Source: Candidatus Poribacteria bacterium (GTDB lineage Bacteria; Poribacteria; WGA-4E; WGA-3G). From it: a stretch of 55,517 nucleotides of DNA. The stretch spans positions 1 to 55,517 of the forward strand of contig PYIY01000098.1 in assembly GCA_003635195.1 (NCBI GenBank). The letters run 5' to 3'. Shown one piece after another: positions 44,301 to 52,415 of the stretch (within the stretch, counting starts at the first letter, position 1; each line of letters opens with the position of its first letter). The notes beneath the pieces are model-generated. The model saw nothing but the letters and a program-made list of their open reading frames with translations. It had not been told where the DNA came from and ran no database searches. The translations under genes and the position numbers were made by a program.

Positions 44301-45256
44301 ATCAGTTGTCTGAAACGCCAGACTCACAACTGCGACTATATGTAGCCGAAAGCCTTCCGAATTTCTATGGTGTGGATGTGAACACTGTTCTTAAGATTTT
44401 GGTAAGATTATCAAGTGATGGATCGCCTCGGGTTATGAGACAAGTTATCCATGCCCTTGGTAGCAAAGAACTTATTTCACAACCGCCCTTGGAAAAATAC
44501 AAGCAGGTGATGCTTAATTGTGTGCATTTAGAACACATTGATTATAACGCTGAACAAGCACTCCACGCCATCTTCAAGCGAGATCCAATCTGGGTTATCA
44601 AATTTTTTGAGAAGCGACTTGCTTATAAAGAGGAGGCATCTAACCGTTCTGAAAGATTTGAGTATGATATCGAGTTGCTTAAATACGACGCTGTTCCACA
44701 TCGACCACACTACCTGTTTGAGCGTGTGGATTGGAATGATTCAAACGTGCTGGCAGCTTTGAAACGCATAAGGGATTGGGTGCGGACATCCTCAAACCTC
44801 CTGAGATTTGAGGCTCCCAATCTGCTCACATCTATGGTCGGTGGCGATGACCCGCGTAGCAGCAAAGTCAAAATTAATCCGCCAATGCGAAAACTTTTTG
44901 AGGAATGGATAGACTCAGGAGATTTAGAACTGATGAGAGAAGCCACTTATCTTATGAGGGGGTTTGACGCAGACGTTGTCTTTTATTCGCTTGCGGAATC
45001 GGCTGTTATAAAAAGTGAAGGTGATAAACAGGTGCAAGGCGGAATCACTGCTGCACTTTCTTCGGGTGTCTCCGCGAGAAACCTCGGTGAACCGGCACCA
45101 CATCTCAAGAAACGAATGGCAGATCTCAAGGCGTGGCACAACAGATCCAATTCAGCGATTGTTGTACAGTTTGCTGAAGATCTCATAGACATGACACAGC
45201 GGGAAATTGATTGGTTAGCACAAGAGGATGAAGAGTTTCTTGAAGAGGAAGGATAG
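41351..45256 (+). CDS. Mrr-like nuclease/STAND NTPase, Avs-like defence protein
   Basis: This 1301-residue protein has three parts. Residues 1-160 contain DRGIDADY (Asp 44) and IFQYKF (Gln 61, Lys 63), the D...QxK core of Mrr-type PD-(D/E)xK nucleases. Residues 185-480 form a STAND-type NTPase: FGREDEI, Walker A YGSGGIGKT (211-219), Walker B IFFVDDAHD (262-270) and a sensor-like LITRKP. Residues about 500-1301 are helical repeats (HEAT/TPR-like), the likely sensor. The layout resembles Avs antiphage proteins, which detect phage proteins and then cut DNA. It overlaps the next gene by one base. Which ligand it senses is unknown. Confidence 0.82.
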   Translation: MRKVLSDYIKSKEDFDRFCNLFLKKEVSSFVKVYDAAGPDRGIDADYTGDYKEKEGTWIFQYKFFDPTMDKARARSNFLSTVIGGKRKNGELDKADALQCDHYVLMTNTLLTAGNKRKIEDAKNEKGYTFSLTCWDAEDLITMTDEFPYLLNSFRDSHLPVFLPWQDMFRNQIAEKNRLLRYDYETFGREDEISQFQTFVQTLDKRLLMIYGSGGIGKTKLAIEFAKIVEQEHTDYEPLFVQMAGDSFESALADIPPNRKYIFFVDDAHDFIDNLGGIKIVLSSPEYKESKAVLITRKPFKAFLEGSFRTALPDNAVDELEIGKLSLERTKEFIHTHTRISDNAMLTGLAKLARDTPLIAVMVIDLVNKDIGPLKDLTKDKLIEFTFESYLNDSFEKYPESSERRRKLLEWLSGIAPIDIEDNQIRDKLAEILRVEPYEIEQYRDDLRNDGLLFQYGAKQRVFPHQLSDYVLRKACFISEGHPSSFHECLLTEFLPLFPVKVVINLARVENGAGKKSLLDEHIDSLKTRVREGDNFVRMDALEQMEGISYFRPDDAIYIFNIVLDTPKEDSVKDYTGWTSIRTHQDVVKKIAKEVQKTVNTFSGFTKTLEITRRFLLMNDLDIPKHDSPQELLKRMAGFQTDKPSIFQIKILEEFEKWKTEDKPELSLALLNALDLLLVLDFNETFSDGRSLTFGWYRLEYTPELTRLRAKAIHLIEHCLTTSQYSVVRAEAIGSINRAINPLEFTSEKEMSENDQTLLQEEQARLFNILADQISEEANFTVLNAIDGCLYGYAENRYVDGFPKEKAAELLAKFRKHENYERYYFYRQFTGKFRDWDLSESPEQTQAFLEKYLKKYTPRELSKLMQECIQIAEGDKEYRSTRDGIWTEKGWNPGTATSLLQSIGELDPSYGSDLLDYILAWQTEECASGLLSGIRYVSKDKGSEATQRLLGQNTIFAKRIVALSYFWRSKTVGCIEKKDLSILDQLSETPDSQLRLYVAESLPNFYGVDVNTVLKILVRLSSDGSPRVMRQVIHALGSKELISQPPLEKYKQVMLNCVHLEHIDYNAEQALHAIFKRDPIWVIKFFEKRLAYKEEASNRSERFEYDIELLKYDAVPHRPHYLFERVDWNDSNVLAALKRIRDWVRTSSNLLRFEAPNLLTSMVGGDDPRSSKVKINPPMRKLFEEWIDSGDLELMREATYLMRGFDADVVFYSLAESAVIKSEGDKQVQGGITAALSSGVSARNLGEPAPHLKKRMADLKAWHNRSNSAIVVQFAEDLIDMTQREIDWLAQEDEEFLEEEG

Positions 45257-46083
45257 TGAACTTAACGCACGAAAATAACCTGCTTCAGGAAATTAACAAC
45301 CTTTCTGCAAGCGGAAAAATCCAAGATTCCGTAGCATTAACTGCACAAGCAGTTGGATCAGGTTTAACAGCCCAAAATGCCGAAATTAAAATTCAGAAAT
45401 TGATTCCAATAACTCGCCAACGGCTCAGTGCTGCAAAGTTTTATCTGGATGCAATAGAAAACATGAATTACGCTCCTTATCTGGGAAGTCAATCCTCTTT
45501 TTCCGAAGAGCAAAGATCGTTAATTGATTTCTCAGATAGCAACCTCCATGTTGAAATCAATTTGTTGAATCCTGACACCTTCCCATTGATTGTTTTCCTT
45601 ATTCTGCAAGGTTTCTTTTCTAATCTCGTTAGTTTGGAGGACTGTATAGCGAAAATTATCAACATCGCTTACGACTTAATCCCATCGGACGAGCGGCCTT
45701 CTGACGTAGGCAGAGCATTGGACAGTAAGATACCGAAGGGAAACCTGATTCACCATATACGTACCTTTCACGCGATAAATCAGGATGGAAAATTGGACGA
45801 GACAGGTTCTTGGTTTAATATCGCCAAGAAAATCAGGAACGAATTAGTGCATGACGACATAGATGGTGTGATGATTTCTTTATCTTCGATTTCTCTATCG
45901 GGTTCTCCTGCAGTCCCCAAATTACATTTTCACAATTCTTTCTTTCCTGCTAACACAACTCCTGCTAATACCGAAATGATTGCTTTCTGCCAAAATGTTT
46001 ATGACGAAACGGTCAACTTTGTGGATGAGTGTTATAGATTAATTCGTGACGACCTTCAACACAGTGGTGCCTTTCCAGTTTAA
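45256..46083 (+). CDS. HEPN-like partner of the STAND protein
   Basis: This 275-residue protein starts with GTG at 45256, overlapping the STAND stop (TAGTG), with a strong SD (GAGGAAGGA) inside the end of that gene. It is helical and carries RNELVH (Arg 194, His 199), the R-x4-H motif of HEPN domains, which act as RNases or bind toxins. No signal peptide. Translational coupling to the STAND gene implies a fixed stoichiometry and a shared role. The gene is more A+T-rich than the metabolic genes. The family beyond HEPN is not recognised, and RNase activity is inference. Confidence 0.65.
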   Translation: MNLTHENNLLQEINNLSASGKIQDSVALTAQAVGSGLTAQNAEIKIQKLIPITRQRLSAAKFYLDAIENMNYAPYLGSQSSFSEEQRSLIDFSDSNLHVEINLLNPDTFPLIVFLILQGFFSNLVSLEDCIAKIINIAYDLIPSDERPSDVGRALDSKIPKGNLIHHIRTFHAINQDGKLDETGSWFNIAKKIRNELVHDDIDGVMISLSSISLSGSPAVPKLHFHNSFFPANTTPANTEMIAFCQNVYDETVNFVDECYRLIRDDLQHSGAFPV

Positions 46084-46153
46084 TAACTTTTTTGATTTTG
46101 TTCTCAATGAAGGTACATGCTGTTAACCTATTACGTAAAAAGAGATTAACCTA

Positions 46154-48487
46154 ATGAGGACGACGCAGCTATTTCTCAGTTGTCTATTTTTGACCTTTGC
46201 ACTATTCTTGCCAAATGTGCCAGCCCAAAATTACAGCCAATGGAGTTTACTTGAAGGTGTTACAGCACGCATTGGTAAAGGTGTTATAACTGATATAGCA
46301 TATTCTCCAGATAGCCGCCAACTCGCTGTAGCGAGTTTGATCGGAATTTGGATCTATGATGCGCGTACCGGCGCGGAACTTGATCTGCTTACAAGACAAT
46401 CGTCGATCTATTCCGTTGCGTATTCGCCTGATGGAAGGACACTCGCAGCTGCAGATAGCCGGAACGTGTTTTTATGGGATGTAGTGACAGGAAAATACAA
46501 AACTACACTCATAACGGCTACAAAGGATATGTTCTTTACTATTAACTCCATTACTTATTCTCCCGATGGAACTACACTCGCAACCGCAGGTGGAGCGGCG
46601 GCATATTTATGGAATGCAGACACAGGAGAACATAAAACGACTCTTATAGAGCATGTGCACGGGGTCAATTCTCTTATGTATTCTCCCGATGGTAAAACAA
46701 TTGCAACCACAATTGGAAACTATACGGTGTGTTTATGGGATGCGGACACTAAAAAACGCAAAGTCACTTTAAAAGGGCATACTGATACCGTCTATTCCGT
46801 TGCATATTCCCCTGATGGGAAAACTATCGCTACCGCAAGCAGAGGAGAAGTCCGTTTTTGGGATGCAAAAACGGGAAGACACACTGTTACCTTAAAAGAA
46901 CATATGCTTTCTCCTGATCTGATTGCATATTCCCCTGATGGGAAAACTATCGCTACCGCAATTGGAAGCCCACACTATAGGCAGCATGACGAAATTATAT
47001 ATTTCTGGGATGCAAACACAGGTGTACACAAGAAAGATTGTAAGAATTCTAAAAAAGAAGTTTTTGGTTTTGTCAAATCTGTTACATATTCACCAGATGG
47101 AAAAACTATTGCTGCTGCAATTGGGAACAAAGTCCTTTTTTCGGATGCTGAAACGGGAAAACGACATGAAACTATCCTAAAAGGAGATACAAGTTCGATA
47201 TCTTCTGTAACGTATTCACCTGATGGAAAAGTAATCGCAGTCGCAGGTGAGCGCGAGGTACGTTTATGGGATTTTGATATCGGGAAATATAAAAACATTC
47301 TAAGAGGACACACCAAAAGCATCGCATCCGTTGCATATTCTCCCGACGGTACTACACTTGCATCTGCCAGTGGGAACGAGGTATATTTTTGGGATTCGGA
47401 CACAGGAAAAAATATAAACACCTTAAAGGGACATACGAAAAGTATCACATTTGTCGCCTACTCTCCCGATGGAAAAACTTTCATAACCGCAAGTAACACA
47501 GGCGAAGGTGAGGTGCAATTATGGGATGTTGAAACAGAAGAACACAAAAGGACGCTAAAGGGGTATAGTTGTCTTGTGTATTCTCCCGATGGAAACACAA
47601 TCACAACAGCGAGTACTATTGGCGAGGTACATTTCTGGAATGCAGACATGAGAAGACACAAAATCATTCTAAAACAGCATTCAAGAAACACCACACCGGT
47701 ATATTCTCCAGATGGTAAAACTCTCGCTACCGCAAGTTATAATGGAACCACTCTTTTATGGGACACGCGTGTCCTTGCCTCACAAATTTCCCAACAGTCT
47801 CCTATGTCTACCCGGGAAGTGGCCACTGAGAATCCTTTTCAGGACTTGATTGATAATTTTCAACCTCAGCAGCCTTCTATATCCGTCGCGGAAGTGGCAA
47901 CTCCACAGACCCCTCAACAAATTGCTAAAAGTGCCTTAGCTTCTACAGTCCTCATCGTCATGGGAGATGTCAACGGACAGTTGCTGAGTACTGGCAGTGG
48001 TTTTTTCGTCGATCGAGGCATAATCGCCACCAATCTGCACGTTGTTGAAGGCGTTTTCAGCGGATATGTCAAGCGGGTTGGTACAGATAAAACGTATCGC
48101 ATAGAAGGCATCGTCGCGATGGATACGCGACAGGATTTAGCTCTTATCAAGGTTTCGGATGTTGACGCACCTGCTCTTTCCCTTGGTGGAAGCGATAAAG
48201 TGCAGGTGGGTGAATCTGTTTACGTCGCTGGTAATCCGATAGGGTTTTTGGAGGGAACATTTTCAAATGGCATTGTCAGTGGTGTCCGTGAGTTCCGGGT
48301 GGGTAGTCAACGCATCCAAATTACGGCACCTATTTCCGAAGGCAGTAGTGGCGGTCCTGTGCTAAACAGCAACGGTGAAGTAATAGGTGTTGCCGTGTCA
48401 ACCATAACAGCGGGGCAGAATTTGAATTTCGCCATCCCATCAAACTACCTCAGTGAATTACTACACAAAGCAAAAGGGAGGAAATAG
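46154..48487 (+). CDS. Exported WD40-propeller/trypsin-like serine protease
   Basis: This 777-residue protein has a signal peptide (LFLSCLFLTFALFLPNVPA), then about a dozen WD40-type blades with the repeated YSPDG and LWD motifs up to residue about 535. A Gln/Pro-rich linker leads to a chymotrypsin-fold protease of the DegP/S1C type (about 585-775). The catalytic triad is His in ATNLHVV, Asp in RQDLALIK and Ser in GSSGGPV. No PDZ domain follows. WD40 domains bind partners, so it may be a periplasmic regulated protease. It lies 70 bp after the HEPN gene with no strong promoter between, so co-transcription is possible. Confidence 0.82.
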   Translation: MRTTQLFLSCLFLTFALFLPNVPAQNYSQWSLLEGVTARIGKGVITDIAYSPDSRQLAVASLIGIWIYDARTGAELDLLTRQSSIYSVAYSPDGRTLAAADSRNVFLWDVVTGKYKTTLITATKDMFFTINSITYSPDGTTLATAGGAAAYLWNADTGEHKTTLIEHVHGVNSLMYSPDGKTIATTIGNYTVCLWDADTKKRKVTLKGHTDTVYSVAYSPDGKTIATASRGEVRFWDAKTGRHTVTLKEHMLSPDLIAYSPDGKTIATAIGSPHYRQHDEIIYFWDANTGVHKKDCKNSKKEVFGFVKSVTYSPDGKTIAAAIGNKVLFSDAETGKRHETILKGDTSSISSVTYSPDGKVIAVAGEREVRLWDFDIGKYKNILRGHTKSIASVAYSPDGTTLASASGNEVYFWDSDTGKNINTLKGHTKSITFVAYSPDGKTFITASNTGEGEVQLWDVETEEHKRTLKGYSCLVYSPDGNTITTASTIGEVHFWNADMRRHKIILKQHSRNTTPVYSPDGKTLATASYNGTTLLWDTRVLASQISQQSPMSTREVATENPFQDLIDNFQPQQPSISVAEVATPQTPQQIAKSALASTVLIVMGDVNGQLLSTGSGFFVDRGIIATNLHVVEGVFSGYVKRVGTDKTYRIEGIVAMDTRQDLALIKVSDVDAPALSLGGSDKVQVGESVYVAGNPIGFLEGTFSNGIVSGVREFRVGSQRIQITAPISEGSSGGPVLNSNGEVIGVAVSTITAGQNLNFAIPSNYLSELLHKAKGRK
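46800..46961 (+). repeat. Exact 39-bp repeat in two WD40 blades
   Basis: Bases 46800-46838 and 46923-46961 are identical over 39 bases. Other blade pairs in the same gene are clearly diverged, so these two have exchanged sequence or duplicated recently. Confidence 0.85.
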
Positions 48488-48537
48488 AGAAAAAAATCTC
48501 TAAAATCCTCCATCCAAAGTCTTTGTCACTACCTTTG

Positions 48538-49578
48538 CTACGAGGAAATGTCTACTTTCTCACCACTCTTTGCGCTGTCGTAGAGCGCGTCCAAGATTTG
48601 CATGAAAGTATACGCATCCGGTGCAGAGACATCGGGTGCGACCTCACCCGCGATCGCCATACCGAAGTGGTTCAGTTCGTAGTAGAAGACATGCATCTCT
48701 TCAGGGAGTTCGCCGTGGTCAATCTCAAGCGGTTCATCAATCGCTTCTCGGACAAACTCGCCATCCTTGAAGCGGGCGATACCGCCGTTTGTGATTGCCC
48801 CTGTGGTGCCATAAAGTTCAACAACACTCGCGGAATCCGAATGGCTCATCCGAGAGCAGTCAATTTGGATCGTTTTCCCACCTTCGCAGCCGAGGATACC
48901 GGTGAAATAGTCTTCCGCTGCGCCTTCGGGTCCATCATACTGCGGATAAAGCACGTGCTTCGCAGCAAACGCCCACTCCGGTTTCGGACACCCCATCCAC
49001 CACCACGTTAGGTTGAGTTCGTGGGAGTAGTGCTGCCCTAACGAACCACCTTTCTGTCCATAGACATGTAGCCAGCGACTGTTCTCATCAAAGTCTGGGA
49101 TAAAGTTGTATTTCCCAAAGACACGGGCGTGATACAAGTCTCCGATTGCACCGTTCAGGACGGCGCGCCGAATCTTTCGGTTGTTCGGGAAGTGGCGCAT
49201 AAAATAGCAAAATTGGAGAGTTTTGCCGGATTGCTGCGCCGCCGCTTCCATCTCTAAAATCTCAGGCGCGCGAATGGCGTGCGGCTTTTGCACCAAGACG
49301 TGTTTCCCCGCATTGAGCGTATCCAGCACCTGCTGCAGCCTACCATCTGGAGAGGTTGCCAGATAAACGGCTTCTACATCAGGATTTTCAAGCAGTTCAT
49401 TATAATCAGCATAGCGATGTGGCACGGTATTGTCATCGCCTGCCTGCGCACGACGGGTTGCGTCGCGCTCTGCAATCGCGATAACGTTCAGTCGAGAGGT
49501 CGCATTCGCAGCTTCAATGGCACGGCAGCCTGCCCATCCACACCCAACAACACCGAGTTGCGTAATTTGATTCGTCAT
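48538..49578 (-). CDS. Gfo/Idh/MocA family oxidoreductase
   Basis: This 346-residue dehydrogenase begins with LGVVGCGWAGCRAIEAA, the Rossmann motif, and has the catalytic VQKPHAIRA (Lys in QKP instead of EKP). The C-terminal domain contains HYSHELNLTWWWMG. It is distinct from the tandem family at 35-41 kb, which lacks the WWW stretch. It is the last gene of a minus-strand run after the small DUF2283 pair. The substrate is unknown. The replacement of Glu by Gln before the Lys-Pro is seen in some family members and need not abolish activity. Confidence 0.85.
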   Translation of the reverse strand: MTNQITQLGVVGCGWAGCRAIEAANATSRLNVIAIAERDATRRAQAGDDNTVPHRYADYNELLENPDVEAVYLATSPDGRLQQVLDTLNAGKHVLVQKPHAIRAPEILEMEAAAQQSGKTLQFCYFMRHFPNNRKIRRAVLNGAIGDLYHARVFGKYNFIPDFDENSRWLHVYGQKGGSLGQHYSHELNLTWWWMGCPKPEWAFAAKHVLYPQYDGPEGAAEDYFTGILGCEGGKTIQIDCSRMSHSDSASVVELYGTTGAITNGGIARFKDGEFVREAIDEPLEIDHGELPEEMHVFYYELNHFGMAIAGEVAPDVSAPDAYTFMQILDALYDSAKSGEKVDISS

Positions 49579-49614
49579 AAGAAGGTACCTCTACTTCTTC
49601 TGTGGAAGCGGTTT

Positions 49615-49875
49615 TTAATAGGATATATCTACTGTATCAGACATGTGGAAATCAATATTAAAGGGGAGCGAGATGTCTGATTCTTTGTTGGCAAAGTGTC
49701 GCGAAAAATCAATGAGCGTGAATCCGACTAATTCCTTTGTTTCTGGATGGAAACGTAGTATAATATCCTCCGCGTATTCAACGTAGTCTGTATATTCAGG
49801 GGTGCCCCATGTTACATAGAGGACATCAACTTCCCGGTCATAGAAGATTTTAATTCCGCTTTGGTGGTTACTCAT
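49615..49875 (-). CDS. DUF2283 family small protein
   Basis: This 86-residue protein has the family pattern IKIFYDREVDVLYVTWG, a Tyr/Val-rich middle and DIILRFHPETKELVGFTLIDFSRH. GGAGGTAAG immediately before the ATG is a good SD. It starts one base upstream of the stop of the 93-residue gene on its left, so the two are a coupled pair. DUF2283 proteins often sit next to DUF4258 proteins and are suspected antitoxin partners, but a function is not proven. Confidence 0.8.
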   Translation of the reverse strand: MSNHQSGIKIFYDREVDVLYVTWGTPEYTDYVEYAEDIILRFHPETKELVGFTLIDFSRHFANKESDISLPFNIDFHMSDTVDISY

Positions 49876-49876
49876 C

Positions 49877-50158
49877 TTACCTCCTTTTTCTTATTGGATA
49901 TGCCGTAATTATGAAATTGTTCCGTATCAATTTAACAATAACAACGATACGGGTGTAATTGTGAGGAAGCCCCTCAAAATCTTTATAGTATGTGTATTTG
50001 TGTGGATCCATCAACGACTGTTTTCTTCTCCCAGTTCGGACAGTTGAAAGAACCTTATCAAGAGAGTGTCTTAATTCCCAGTGATATTCAATGATGTGCT
50101 GCCATCTTTCATCAGTTAACTCAATTCGGTTACCCCATTTGTCGGTAACATCCCACAT
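49877..50158 (-). CDS. DUF4258-like small protein, possible RelE/PBECR-type toxin
   Basis: This 93-residue protein starts MWDVTDKWGNRIEL at the ATG at 50158, behind GTGAGGA. A GTG four codons upstream is rejected because that codon lies within the SD. The sequence has ERWQHIIEYHWEL, a His-rich helix, then DPHKYTYYKDF and a terminal strand RIVVIVKL. The pattern resembles DUF4258/PBECR small nuclease-like toxins. It is paired with the DUF2283 gene. Toxicity is inference only. No catalytic set can be named with certainty. Confidence 0.6.
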   Translation of the reverse strand: MWDVTDKWGNRIELTDERWQHIIEYHWELRHSLDKVLSTVRTGRRKQSLMDPHKYTYYKDFEGLPHNYTRIVVIVKLIRNNFIITAYPIRKRR

Positions 50159-50198
50159 AAAAATCCTCACCGATATCTTGTAATTCCAAACACTTTTG

Positions 50199-50975
50199 TT
50201 AAAAAAGTTGTGTTAACCTTGAAACACCCTCAAGCACCCACGTCGGTTTCGCGACGGGGTTTTCCAATTGACTGGGTTTAAACTTTCCAGTTTTAACCAA
50301 GATACTCCGCATCCCCATTGTCTGTGCCCCAACGATGTCGGAAGTGATGTCGTCGCCTACCACAATCACTTCGCTTGGAGAGAGCTGAAGACTCTCAAGT
50401 GCTATTTTGAAAAAAGTCTCGCTCGGCTTGCCCATGACTTTGGCAGTTTTGCCTGCTGCGGCTTCCAGAAGCGTCACGAAGGCACCACAATCCAAGAACA
50501 TGCCTTCAGCAGAAAACCAATAGAGTCCCTTTTGTAAGGCTATGAGTTCCGCACCATCCATCAATAGGCGAAAGGCGTGATTCAAAGCGTGAAAATCAAA
50601 CCCTTCGCCGTAGTCTCCGACGACGACAAAATCGGGAGCTTCGTCATCTACGGGTATCTCTTTGAAAAACGCTTTGACGGCATCATCGACCATGAAGTGA
50701 CAGCTTGTCCCAGGCTGCGAGCGTAGGTATTGGAGACAAGCATAAGTCGCATTAAAGATTTCATCTTCGTAGATATCAAAACCGAGTGCTTGCATCTGCG
50801 CGTGAAGCATCTTCGGGGTTTTAGCAGTTGTATTCGTCAAAAACCGGAGTTGATATTTTTCCTGACATAAATAGTTAACGGCTTCGATTGCGCCGGGGCA
50901 AGGTTCGCCTTTAAAATAGAGCGTTCCATCCATGTCAATCAAAAAAGCCTTCGGGCGCGATGATATTTCCTGCAT
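50199..50975 (-). CDS. HAD-superfamily hydrolase (subfamily IIA, NagD/LHPP-like)
   Basis: This 258-residue phosphatase has motif I LIDMDGTLY, motif II LRFLTNTT, a cap with CGAFVTLLEAAAG, and motifs III and IV with KVMGKPSETFF and VVGDDITSDIVGAQ. Subfamily IIA members dephosphorylate small phosphoesters or phospho-sugars. A GAGGGT SD precedes the ATG. It lies 14 bp after the substrate-binding protein, so the two are co-transcribed. The substrate is unknown. Confidence 0.85.
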   Translation of the reverse strand: MQEISSRPKAFLIDMDGTLYFKGEPCPGAIEAVNYLCQEKYQLRFLTNTTAKTPKMLHAQMQALGFDIYEDEIFNATYACLQYLRSQPGTSCHFMVDDAVKAFFKEIPVDDEAPDFVVVGDYGEGFDFHALNHAFRLLMDGAELIALQKGLYWFSAEGMFLDCGAFVTLLEAAAGKTAKVMGKPSETFFKIALESLQLSPSEVIVVGDDITSDIVGAQTMGMRSILVKTGKFKPSQLENPVAKPTWVLEGVSRLTQLF

Positions 50976-50989
50976 TGTACCCTCGTGCG

Positions 50990-52171
50990 CTACGGTTCAA
51001 CAACTTTGTAGTGTTCAACCTGCCCGCCGCGAATTGTCTGGATTGTGAGGCTTTTGACGGGGTGGCGGTTCTCATCGTAATGTGAAATGGTCGTAGCACC
51101 TTTATAACCACTGACCTTTGCGAATGCATCACGAACTGCAACTGGATCAAGCGAACCCGCGGTCTCTATCGCCAGTGCTAAAAGCCGCATTGCATCATAC
51201 CCCGACGCAGCGATGCCATCCGGTGGACTCCCAAACAGTGCTGTGTAGCCTTTTACAAATTCCTGTACGTCTGCATCTTGTGTCGCAACCGAGAAATTGG
51301 TCGGATAGTAGCTGCCATCCAACACAGTGTTATCGTCTAAAATACTGAGAAATCGTTCCCTATCATCCCACGCGCTGCCGCCGAGGAAGGTGGCTGTGAT
51401 ACCGATTTGCCTTGCTTCATTTATCAACGATGGCACTTCCGGCTGAAAACCGGGACAGAAGACAATATCAGGCGTTGCCTTGTGAATTTCTGTGAGCAAT
51501 GCGGTGAAGTTGGTATCGCCTACGGTATAGGCACCGCTATAAACGATTTTTCCACCATTTGCCTGAAAAGCCGCCTCGAACGCTGCTACAAGATCGATCG
51601 TATAGTCATCGCCTTCCTCAATAATCGTTGCTGCCGTTTTCGCGCCAAGCTCATTTGGGTCCATGGCGAAACCCGCCATCACTTTTCCTTGAAATGGGTT
51701 CGGCACCGTAATGAGAAAGACGTAATCCCCGACTGCTGGCACGTCTGAACCACTGGAACCCGGGAGCATAAGCCGTTGTGCCTGTTGCGTGATCGGACCG
51801 ACCTCAACGGAATTGCTGGAGTAAACGGGGCCAAGGAGGGCAAAGACATCCTCCATTTCAATCAGTTCTTTTGCGGCAGTGACGCTGGCTTCTGGTGTCG
51901 GGGGTTCACTCGCGATGGGTTGATTGTTTCGACTGATAAACGCTATTTCCATACCGAGCACGCCACCCTTTTCATTAATTTGGACACGAGCAGTTTCAGC
52001 CCCTTGGCTAAAGGTCGTAAAAGTGTTAGACGGTTGAATCACACCAATTTTTAATGTCGTTTCTGTCGGGGTAGTGGTAGCATCGGGCTGAACTATCTGA
52101 TTCACGCGTTCGCACCCTATTAGAGCCGTGAGCAGAATAACTGAAATTAAGATAAAAATTCTTATAGACAT
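50990..52171 (-). CDS. ABC transporter substrate-binding lipoprotein (Peripla_BP_6)
   Basis: This 393-residue periplasmic binding protein has a lipobox signal (LTALIGC) followed by a linker and the branched-chain amino-acid-type fold: TLKIGVIQPSNTF, GAETARVQINEKGGVLGMEIAF, IIEEGDDYTIDLVAAFEA, SGYDAMRLLALAIE and VSGYKGATTISHYDENRHPV. It binds a small ligand outside the membrane and hands it to an ABC permease, which is not in this window. It resembles the partial gene at 54916. An SD GGAG precedes the ATG at 52171, and a promoter lies at 52258-52286. Confidence 0.85.
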   Translation of the reverse strand: MSIRIFILISVILLTALIGCERVNQIVQPDATTTPTETTLKIGVIQPSNTFTTFSQGAETARVQINEKGGVLGMEIAFISRNNQPIASEPPTPEASVTAAKELIEMEDVFALLGPVYSSNSVEVGPITQQAQRLMLPGSSGSDVPAVGDYVFLITVPNPFQGKVMAGFAMDPNELGAKTAATIIEEGDDYTIDLVAAFEAAFQANGGKIVYSGAYTVGDTNFTALLTEIHKATPDIVFCPGFQPEVPSLINEARQIGITATFLGGSAWDDRERFLSILDDNTVLDGSYYPTNFSVATQDADVQEFVKGYTALFGSPPDGIAASGYDAMRLLALAIETAGSLDPVAVRDAFAKVSGYKGATTISHYDENRHPVKSLTIQTIRGGQVEHYKVVEP

Positions 52172-52257
52172 AACGTAACTTTTCTCCTTTTGACAAAATG
52201 CTTGAAAAATATTTGGGTTTGTGGTAACTTTTACCTAATACCCAAAACTTCCTAAAA

Positions 52258-52286
52258 ACAGTAACACATCTGACCGATTTTGTCAA
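52258..52286 (-). promoter_or_regulatory. Promoter for the substrate-binding protein operon
   Basis: On the minus strand TTGACA (52286-52281) and TACTGT (52263-52258) are 17 bp apart. The likely transcript covers the binding protein and HAD genes and perhaps the downstream small pair. Confidence 0.6.
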
Positions 52287-52326
52287 GTTTAGAAACATAT
52301 CCTTTTGAGAGCGTAAGCAAAAGCGC

Positions 52327-52353
52327 GTCGCCTGCAACAACGGCGCAGGCGAC
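52327..52353. repeat. GC-rich perfect hairpin between divergent genes
   Basis: GTCGCCTGC at 52327-52335 and GCAGGCGAC at 52345-52353 form a 9-bp stem with a 9-base loop in the divergent region before the LLM gene at 52416. No T-tract follows. REP-like element or operator is possible; no second copy is seen here. Confidence 0.5.
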
Positions 52354-52415
52354 TCTAACGCGAAAACCGTCAATATCCAAATTGCCGTTATTGCTCCACA
52401 AGGAAAAATTAAAAA

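Noticed and set aside
52172..52415. tRNA or small RNA gene around the GC-rich hairpin
   Set aside because: A 9-bp stem with a 9-base loop and no cloverleaf arms; only a hairpin can be claimed.
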